Below are positions 57,268 through 64,000 of a DNA stretch of 64,000 nucleotides, one piece after another; the first letter of the stretch is position 1; every line of letters begins with the position of its first letter. The stretch covers positions 1,613,501-1,677,500 of the forward strand of contig JAPYKE020000037.1 in NCBI GenBank assembly GCA_028554795.2, written 5' to 3'. Source of the stretch: Sinohyriopsis cumingii (lineage: Eukaryota; Mollusca; Bivalvia; Unionida; Unionidae). The position numbers and the translations under genes were made by a program. The notes under the pieces were generated by a model. The model was not told the DNA's origin. It searched no databases and worked only from the letters and a program-made list of their open reading frames with translations.

Positions 57268-60200
57268 TTAATAGACTTTTTCCAAGGGTCGACTGACGAT
57301 GTGGTGAGTGGGTAAACGTACAATCTTGTTGGGTTGATAGGTGGTCACTTTAAAGTGTTCATCCTTTCCAGATTGCAAGGCTTCTTTCAATACCCCAAAG
57401 TTGACCACACGACTGGTACGATAATTCAGAGTCAATCCTTTCACTTTACACGTCGTGTGCACTTCTCCTTGTGGGTCCCGGTATTCGTAGCCGTAATTTT
57501 TGGGACCGCTACTGACGAAACTTAGAATCCTGTCGTCGGGATGCTCGTCTGTCCAGGCTCCTAAACGGTCTCCTTCGATGTCAGGGTGCTGTTGACTCGG
57601 GTGATGGATGTAAATGCAACTGTCCGTGTCAAAGTACAGGACGCGTTCCCCTAACAGTTCTAAAGCTTCGTACAATTTTAAGCGAGCATGAGCTGTCACG
57701 TAAGCCGCAATGATGACATTTCCAAAGGGGTCGTCTTGTACAAAGTCCAGATCTTCTTCGTAATTGACCAAGATCAAATCCTCGCGAACGACGTCCACGT
57801 GTTTCATGAATTTGGTTTTGTCGTGAATCATCTGAAAGTAGCGGGAAGGTTCGGTCAAATATTCTGTCTTGGGTAAACACGGACGTTGTGCCATTTTTCT
57901 CCACAAGCAATTTAACATCACTTTGGCAAACGATCGCCTGCCTTCGTTTCTCTCGATGTGGTCTAAAGTGATGCCTTCTTGTTCCCGGTATTTCTCTTTG
58001 AATTTTATTTGGTCTTCGGGAGTGTGACACCAGGAAGGATAGCCGCTGGCCTCTTGCTTCAGTTTCAAAAAGGCATCCACGTAGTCTGCGAAAATGCCTT
58101 TCTGAGTGGGGTCACCCTTGTGGTATTGTTCTGTCTTGGGAAAGTGACAAATTTCGTACACTTCTAACAGTTGGTATCCCATATCCAGAGCTTAGAACAA
58201 TTCTACGCTGACCCAGGTTCCCGTCAAAGCCCGTTCTTCCTGGGTGTGCTGACAAGGCTGATCTTGGTTGCACGTTTCGGCACAAGTACGGCACAAAGGA
58301 AACATCAGTTTGCCTTGGCAATGGTGAGGTAACATGGGATGGTACAAGTCCGTGGGAGGCAAAACTTTGCACTTGAACAAGCCTTCGTATTGTCGAATGT
58401 TTTTCAGGTCGATGTGTTCCGTCAACAATTGTGGGTGCCCTACAGGAAAGCGACAATATTTGCCCACGTAGGGATACAGCGAACACACGTCCAAGTATTT
58501 CATTTCTTCTCCTTTCTCTTCGTCGGCTTGGTACAGCAAACAGGTGGCATTGGTTCTTCCTCCGTACAAACTATCCCTCGGGTCCAGCGGGTCCATGAAC
58601 TGGTAACTATCCACGAGGCGTTTAAACTCGGGATCGGTTTTCAAACGGTGATCGTACTCGTGTTCCCACATTTCCACCACTTGGTATCCTTCCTGTTCTA
58701 ACTTTAGGCGTCGCTGACAAGTGGCCTGGTACAAGTCTTCCACGGTTCGTTGCAAAAACTGATTTTTAGTGTCACGATCAGGGTAACAGACGGGACATCC
58801 GTGAAGTAAGCAACCGTTAAACTCGTACACGATCTTGGGGTTTTCTAAGTCCCAGCCATCGACCGAATGCGTTCCGATGGTCTTTTCGCCTCCTCCGTTT
58901 CGGGCATGCTGAATCCATTTGTCTTCCTTGTCGCACAAATAATGTAACCAGCGTAGGGCTTTGACCGAGTATTGACGTTTGACATAGTTGGTCGTTTGAG
59001 GTCTGATGACAGCTACGGTGTTTTCAGGCATGAATCGTTGCCGGTACACTAAGGAACATGCTTTGGCAATGGTGCAAGCTTCTTTCAAAGGATCGACCCC
59101 TCCGTGTTCCATGAACAGTTCTCGAAATTTTCCACAGCAACGCCGTAAAATGTCCACGTCGGAACGACAATACTTTAACATTTCTTCCTGAAAGTCGAAA
59201 GGGTCCGAGGCGTGAGCCTGGTACCAAGCGTAGAAAGCTTCTCGTTGTTCGGTACGCATGTTGTCGGGGTCGTAATAGTGAGCCTCAGGTAAATGGGGTA
59301 GAACGGCGTGTTGATTGGCTTCCGTATTGAAAAAGTGTGGAAAGTACCCTTTAGCCATTTCTGTCATTCCAAACGTTTTAGGCATTCAGCTCAAAGGCAT
59401 GGCCAAGTAACTCATCGAATCTTTAAACTGTACTTGTCCCACTTGCATGAAAATGATTTTGGCTCCGTTCAAAGTCACTTTAGGACGCTCGGTGCCTTGT
59501 TCCGTATAGTATCTCAAAAGAAACTGTAAATCGTATCCGGAGAAATCGTGAGCCATCACCGTAGCATGACAATGACAATCTCCGTAACGTTCGATGTCCT
59601 CTTGGCTCCACGTCTTGTCGATGGGGTCTAAGACCCATTTGGCAAAATCGGCTAACGTGTTCGGTCCTCGAAAGATTTTTTCACGCCCTCCAGGAATTTT
59701 GCTGCAGTGAGGGCAATGACTGAAGATAGGTTCCTGAATGCACTTCTCGCACGCTCGATGAGCCATGCAGAAATTAGGAATGTGAATACCGGTCTCTTGC
59801 ATGCATTCGAAATCAAAAAAGATGAAATTACCTTTCTTCTTGTGACCGTCCTCTTTCTCTGGTGGGGGTTGGTATTTTTGCACGTAGCATTGGTGTTCCA
59901 AGTCCACGATGTGGTGACAAATGTGACATTTTTTCTTTCCTGAACATACGCGTGTCTTGGCATTATTGATACATAGGCCTTGTCCACTCGTAGGGCACAA
60001 TCTCAGCAGTTGACAAGCAGATTTCTGCTGTGAACCTTGCGTCTTCAAATGTTGTTGGTAACAGGTAGGGCTGACAAACGTGCGCAGACAAGTTGAACAA
60101 TGCACTGGTCCTTCGCTCAGATAGGGTGGAGAGGCCAAACATCCTGAGCATTTCGATCCACAATGCTTGTGTTGCTCTCGATTGTTATAGCCATGGTCAC

Positions 60201-61225
60201 ATTTCTCACAGTAATATCTGTATCCCAGGAATCCGCTGATACTGGTAATGGTATCGAAATGGTCATCGTGATAATAGACATGAATGTATTTTCCATCCTT
60301 AAAGTCTTTCCCTCGAAACAACAGAGGCCCACGCATTTCTTGAGGATGCACTTTCAAGGTGTATCGTGAAGCTAGGGCATCTTGCAATGTTTGCATTTCA
60401 GGAATGCCACAGGGTGTGTCTTTGGGCAAGCCAGCTTGTCGTAACAGGAGTTCTGCTTCGTTTCGTTGTTTGGCTCGGTCCGATTGTCGAATAGTTTTCC
60501 AAGCTCTTTTCCATTCTGCCGTGTCGTTCTTATTGGCATAGGTTCGTCCCACCAATATGGGCCCTGGCTAAACACATCTGGTCTTCAGGGTTGTGAATTC
60601 GGACGAGACTTGTTTTGGTGCTGCGAAGCTCGTCCACCAATAACATCTTTTTGCGTCCAGTCCCTTGAGGAGGAGAGACGTGGCTCATGTCCAGTGTGGC
60701 TTTTCCATCGGTGATGTCAAACTGGTCATTGGATTGTTGTACGTGTTGAATTTTGTCCATGACTTTGGAAGCAGTCAATTCTGAAGGGCTGCTAAACTCG
60801 ATCCACACAGGGGATTTCAAGCCGTCGTGTTGTATGGAAAGTCTCAAGCGATCGTCTTCTTTGGGTTGACATTGTCGCTTGAGTGTGGTGAGTAAAGAAT
60901 CCCACACCCCGGTGATGAAGCCTTCTGCTTTCTCCAACGGTACTTCGGACTTGAAATCTTTAAACTTCACCGTGTATTTGTAAGCCGTGGTTCTAAATTC
61001 TCTAGAGGAGCGCTTTTGGATCTCTCGAATGGAATAGTACTTTTCAGGGTTGACTGAGGGTGGTGAACTTTGTTTAGAGGGTTCGGATTCTGGTTCACTC
61101 ATGTCCTCTTCAAAATCACTGGCATGAATTTGTGCCAAGACTTCAGCTCTGGTACGAGGCGATAGATCACGTTTCTGCCTCTTACTTTCTTCTTCTTTCT
61201 TCTCAAATGAATTGGATCGTTTCAT
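57268..61225 (-). pseudogene. Protein-primed DNA polymerase B, one frameshift and two nonsense codons
   Basis: About 1,320 codons in sequence order. The N-terminal region (61,225 to about 60,555) is followed by a 1-nt frameshift near 60,552. The rest is a single frame with TGA at 59,386-59,388 and TAA at 58,192-58,194, ending at 57,268. Visible motifs are N-terminal CxxC/H clusters, Exo I FFDFEC (about 59,817), Exo II HDFSGYDLQFLL, Exo III YCRSDVDIL, Pol A LDVCSLYPYV, a Pol B-like region KVMLNCLWRKM, and Pol C YFDTDSC (about 57,630). It would replicate the linear element from terminal-protein primers. All catalytic carboxylates are present, so only the frame is broken. Confidence 0.93.
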
Positions 61226-61359
61226 CTTGAGTGTGAAACGTCAAATGACTCAAGTTTAAATACCATAGACTAATTTATAGTCATGGCAGACAAGCGTATA
61301 TAAAAGGGTGTGTGTCTTGTCCTTTCACTATTCATTTCACTCTCTAACCGAGCACAACG
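61226..61359. promoter_or_regulatory. Divergent promoter region between polymerase and zinc-knuckle genes
   Basis: Plus-strand TATATAAAAG (61,297-61,306) lies about 55 bp before the ATG at 61,360. Minus-strand TATAAAT (61,273-61,279) lies about 50 bp before the polymerase ATG. The two TATA boxes are only about 20 bp apart and point in opposite directions. Confidence 0.65.
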
Positions 61360-61853
61360 ATGGAAGAGACTAGCCAAATCGAACGTTTCATCAGAGCTTT
61401 GCAGGGGTCATTAGAAAATTCTCTTCAGACCAGCCGACGGACTACTCTACTTCCTTTCGAGATAAAAGTGAAGATACTTGCTATATCTGTCAGAAGAAAG
61501 GGCATTGGTCTTCAGAGTGTCCAGACCGTCAAAAAAGAAAAACAGGGGTTAAAAGAGATAAAAGTCAAGATACCTGTTATTATTGTCAAGAAAAAGGACA
61601 TTGGTCTCCAGATTGCCCAAAAAAGAAACAAGAGGAGTCAGAAGAAGAGAAGGATTCTTCAGAGGAAGAAGAAGAGGAGGAAGAAAGCAGAAAGGTGAAG
61701 AAAAAGAATCAGGAGAAGAAAAGAAGAAGGGAAGAAAGTGAGGAGGAAGAGGAGGAAAAGACTGACGGTGAAGAAATTGAAAAAACAGAGAGACTAAACA
61801 GTGAGACAGAAGAAGTCTATGAACTTTTTAAAGTGCTCTGTTGTGAATTGTGA
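61360..61853 (+). pseudogene. Double CCHC zinc-knuckle protein, frame disrupted
   Basis: The ATG frame (61,360 onward) encodes MEETSQIERFIRALQGSLEN and then degenerates into Lys/Arg-rich sequence. The next frame, open from 61,374 to TGA 61,851-61,853, encodes two perfect retroviral-type knuckles, CYICQKKGHWSSEC and CYYCQEKGHWSPDC. An acidic Glu-rich domain and a short tail ending LFKVLCCEL follow. That frame has no ATG before the knuckles, so a frameshift (or an unseen splice) must join them. CCHC knuckles bind single-stranded nucleic acid. It is one of the two plus-strand genes of the element. Its 3' end has AATAAA (61,879), not a stem-loop. Confidence 0.7.
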
Positions 61854-62018
61854 ATTGGATTGTAACTATTGATAAAAGAATAAATTAGGTATAAAAAAGG
61901 TAAGTGTCTTTGGATTTTGATTTTAAATTAAGAACGTACAGTCACACATTCATACACATGTACTATAGGGGTAAAATGGTTGGGTTTTATTTTTGAGTTA
62001 TTGGCAATTGAAAGTCTA

Positions 62019-62056
62019 TCTCTTTTCGAGAAACGTGGGTGGCCCTGAAAAGGGCC
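62019..62056 (-). terminator. Perfect histone-type 3' stem-loop plus downstream element (gene at 62.1-62.6 kb)
   Basis: Minus-strand GGCCCTTTTCAGGGCC (62,056-62,041) is flanked by CCAAA on the 5' side and ACCCA on the 3' side, exactly as in animal replication-dependent histone mRNAs. CGAAAAGAGA (62,028-62,019) starts 12 nt later and complements the U7 core CUCUUUU. The hairpin begins 25 nt after the stop codon. Confidence 0.85.
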
Positions 62057-62081
62057 TTTGGTTTTTGGTGTAGAGGTGAGT

Positions 62082-62636
62082 TTAAGCAATCAACTTTAAG
62101 TGTCTTAAGCCTTTGCCACGGCCGAAGCCTACTTCTGATGATGATGATTTGGTTGAAATCACTAAGGGTGGTACGGTGGGTTTAGTCACAGGGTTGGCGT
62201 GTTTAGCTCGGGAAGGTCGTATTCTCTTCGGTCGTGATAAAGAAGTCTGATACATTTGTTTCAGACTTCTTAACTCCGCTAAAATGTCTAACAGTACCGT
62301 GACCGTTTGATTTTCACCCTCTTGTTTCTTTGCTGCTACTTCTTCTTGTTGTTGTTTTTTTCTTACCTCTTCTTCTTGCTGCTGTTGCTGTAGGAGAAAA
62401 GCTTGTTCCGCTTCCTTTTGTCGTTGTATACATTTCTCCAATTCTTCTTTCTGTCTCTGTCTAAAATTCTCCACTTGCGGTAATGAAGAAGGAGACGAAG
62501 GTTCCGGAACAAATTCTTGCGAGGTAAGAAAATCCACAAAATCCCAATTTACCTCTTATGAAAATAAGTCCGGGTTCCCTTGGGCGGTCTCCACTGCTGG
62601 TGCACTCCAACTGATCGTTTTCTGAGTTTCCGTCAT
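62082..62636 (-). pseudogene. Gln/Glu-rich coiled-coil protein, one nonsense codon
   Basis: 185-codon frame from ATG 62,636, the first ATG after a CRE/TATA promoter, to 62,082, with TAA at codon 27 (62,556-62,558). After the stop the frame encodes a Glu/Gln/Lys coiled coil (about 60-115, with a QQQQQ tract), a helical segment TVLLDILAELRSLKQMY and a basic Ser-rich tail. It resembles the three left-end coiled-coil genes in composition and 3' end, but the sequence similarity is weak. Function unknown. Confidence 0.6.
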
Positions 62637-62683
62637 GTTGAATCACTGTTGCATAGATTGACTGCACACAGGCGCTAGCGAAT

Positions 62684-62705
62684 CTATATAGACCACGTGA
62701 CGTCA
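62684..62705 (-). promoter_or_regulatory. CRE/E-box plus TATA promoter
   Basis: Minus strand: TGACGTCA (62,698-62,705), a perfect CREB/ATF palindrome overlapping a CACGTG E-box (62,694-62,699), then CTATATAG (62,684-62,691), about 50 bp before the ATG at 62,636. Confidence 0.65.
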
Positions 62706-62855
62706 CAGACTGCTCTCTTCGGATTGGATGCAGGCTAACTGAATTTTGTAACGCGTGTTTGGATTGGTCAATGAACTCAATCCGTTTCAATCCTTCCTCT
62801 ACCTGTAAATAAGCGCAGTTCACTGCATTGATTCACCTGTTCTCGTTGCCTCAAG

Positions 62856-63089
62856 ATGTGGACCACAGTCGAATCATCCACCCTTGTTTCTTCAATGATG
62901 TTTAGGACGGACATGCTAATGTATGTCCGATCCAACTGGACAATTGTCCATAGGACCGCCAGCAACCTATGGATACGTAGGATTTACGTGGAGAGGCAAG
63001 GATGCCTCAAAAGAGTTCTGATTTACGGTCCTACAGTGAGACGAAGCCTAAGGACAAGAAGAAGACCAATGCGGTGCCCTTTATGTTAA
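62856..63089 (+). CDS. Small basic protein next to the right terminal repeat
   Basis: 77 codons from ATG 62,856. A GTAAATAAG TATA-like sequence lies about 50 bp upstream (62,803) and TTCACC initiator-like sequence about 25 bp upstream. The stop (63,087-63,089) is 23 nt before a perfect histone-type stem-loop on the same strand, which is the main reason to believe in the gene. The C-terminus is Arg-rich (VRRSLRTRRRPMRCPLC). No family recognised. Another frame is also partly open, so the frame choice is uncertain. Confidence 0.5.
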   Translation: MWTTVESSTLVSSMMFRTDMLMYVRSNWTIVHRTASNLWIRRIYVERQGCLKRVLIYGPTVRRSLRTRRRPMRCPLC

Positions 63090-63100
63090 GGACATATTAA

Positions 63101-63468
63101 CATAAATCCAAAGGCCCTTTTCAGGGCCACTCATAGGTCTCGAAAAGAGATTGACTTTCAATTGCCTACCCTTTTTTTAATTATTTTTTTTTAAAAATCC
63201 CATGTTAAATTCCCCTTGTTCCTAAAGTAGTTTTTTTTTCTCCCATGTTCAATTCCCCTTGTCCCTAGACAAACCCAAACTCTATTCCCCATGTTCGATT
63301 CCCCTTGAGGCTAGAGTGGCCCAAGACTATTTCCCATGTTAAATTCCCCTTGAGGCTAGAGTGGCCCATGATTTTTCCCCATGTTAAATTTCCCTTGAGG
63401 CTAGAGTGGCCCAAGGGGGTCCTGTAATGCTAATTCCCATTGAGGCTAGGGTGGCCCCTATTACTACT
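63101..63468 (-). repeat. Polinton right terminal inverted repeat
   Basis: Inverted copy of the left repeat, ending CCTATTACTACT, with six subrepeats where the left has seven. It contains the plus-strand histone-type stem-loop at its inner edge. Confidence 0.95.
63113..63150 (+). terminator. Perfect histone-type 3' stem-loop plus downstream element in the right terminal repeat
   Basis: Plus-strand GGCCCTTTTCAGGGCC (63,113-63,128), preceded by CCAAA and followed by ACTCA. CGAAAAGAGA (63,141-63,150) begins 12 nt after the hairpin. It ends transcripts running outward toward the element's tip. Confidence 0.85.
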
Positions 63469-63474
63469 AACATT
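63469..63474. repeat. Polinton target-site duplication, right
   Basis: AACATT, identical to 43,158-43,163. Confidence 0.9.
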
Positions 63475-63803
63475 TATATTTATATATTTATTTATAAACA
63501 TGGTACTCTTTAAAACTTTTAACTTTATTATAATCTTTTTATGTTTTAAAGTTTTTATGCTTTGATTGCAACGAATATTTATAGTTTGCAATATAAAATA
63601 AAACGCTAAATGATTTTATTAGTGATATATTGAATAGAAGACAAGACATTGTATCTATTATCTACGTGAAATAGAAATAAGATTAACGTTAATGAAAGAC
63701 CAAGATGAATTTTATTGTGATCCTGCCGTCACCATCCAAGAAGGATAAGAAAAGAAGGAGCTAAATGCACTATTAATACAAGTAGACTGACTTCGCCGAG
63801 ACC
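63475..63803 (+). repeat. Low-copy repeat copy 2, right half
   Basis: Continues the match to 28,829-30,105 (corresponding to about 29,765-30,105). The copy therefore existed before the Polinton inserted. Confidence 0.85.
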
Positions 63804-64000
63804 GCTTTTTCTGACCTTTCCGGGTATGCCGTCCTCGTTATTATCATCATCACTATCATCAGCAGCATGACCGTTGTCATCAAAAGTCGAAATGTCAAAA
63901 TATTCACCTTTACTGCTACCACTGCCACCACCATCATTATCTTCATGTTCAGTTAAATTAAATTAACATTGTCATTATCATCATCATCATCATCGTCATG
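63804..64000. other. Host DNA with imperfect (CAT)n
   Basis: CAT/ATC trinucleotide-rich sequence, most regular at 63,970-64,000. No gene. Confidence 0.7.

Larger units (their letters stand above)
43164..63468 (-). mobile_element. Polinton/Maverick (adintovirus-like) element, 20.3 kb, decayed
   Basis: Delimited by long terminal inverted repeats and a 6-bp target duplication. It encodes the diagnostic set: protein-primed DNA polymerase B, retroviral-type integrase with chromodomain, A32-like packaging ATPase, adenain-type protease, double jelly-roll major capsid and single jelly-roll minor capsid proteins. Accessory genes include two BIR proteins, a CCHC zinc-knuckle protein and a tandem coiled-coil family. 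It is visibly less AT-rich than the flanks. Spacing is compact, with several start/stop overlaps. Nonsense codons or frameshifts in at least eleven genes, including polymerase, capsid, integrase and ATPase, mean this copy cannot be autonomous as sequenced. Confidence 0.97.

Noticed and set aside
61360..61698. Lys/Arg-rich 112-codon plus-strand ORF taken as a histone-like protein
   Set aside because: Past the first ~30 codons its basic sequence is an out-of-frame reading of the zinc-knuckle and acidic region in the adjacent frame.
62461..62823. 120-codon minus-strand ORF overlapping the right-end coiled-coil gene
   Set aside because: It runs across the CRE/TATA promoter and out of frame with the coiled-coil gene.

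Overview
This 64 kb window is AT-rich, intron-containing, microsatellite-laden eukaryotic DNA, most likely from a marine invertebrate. SINE-like tails at about 19.2, 22.8 and 40.8 kb resemble molluscan repeats, so a mollusc is my best guess, but no conserved host gene settles this. There are no bacterial-style genes, and no rRNA, tRNA or CRISPR that I can see.

Positions 1-43,157 are gene-poor host DNA. They hold two credible genes: a small three-exon gene (12.6-14.5 kb) for a secreted Gly-Thr/Gly-Ser repeat protein, and an intact 562-codon single-exon ORF (14,940-16,628) of a multicopy, probably transposon-derived family. The rest is interspersed repeats: a decayed CR1/L2-type LINE (24.4-27.7 kb), a relic of another LINE (6.25-6.85 kb), an RTE-type LINE framed by a 19-bp target-site duplication (35,493-38,612), a 352-bp hAT-like MITE (33,188-33,539), SINE relics, and a low-copy repeat at 28.8-30.1 kb whose second copy at 42.3-43.2 kb was split by the large element described next.

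Positions 43,164-63,468 are a complete but decaying Polinton/Maverick (adintovirus-like) element. It has about 0.4-kb terminal inverted repeats built from about 45-bp subrepeats and a 6-bp target duplication, AACATT. Reading leftwards on the minus strand, it carries a coiled-coil protein, protein-primed DNA polymerase B, two BIR (IAP-like) proteins, a cluster of small membrane or unknown proteins, the packaging ATPase, two paralogous core-like proteins, a Pro-rich protein, a chromodomain integrase, a membrane protein, the penton-like minor capsid protein, a pVI-like protein, the double jelly-roll major capsid protein, a Cys/His protein, the adenain-type protease, and a tandem array of three paralogous coiled-coil genes. 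A CCHC zinc-knuckle gene and a small basic gene run on the plus strand. At least eleven genes carry nonsense codons or frameshifts, so this copy is probably dead.

The most unusual observation is at the 3' ends of the genes nearest the element's tips. Five genes end, 23-48 nt after their stop codon, in a hairpin matching the replication-dependent histone mRNA 3' stem-loop (GGCCCTTTTCAGGGCC or close variants). A purine-rich GAAAAGAGA element complementary to the U7 snRNA core follows about 12 nt later. Two of these signals lie inside the terminal inverted repeats. Three of the genes also share a promoter box of about 30 bp placed just before a TATA box. Other genes of the element use AATAAA instead. 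This suggests that the mobile virus-like element has adopted S-phase histone-type mRNA processing for one gene class.
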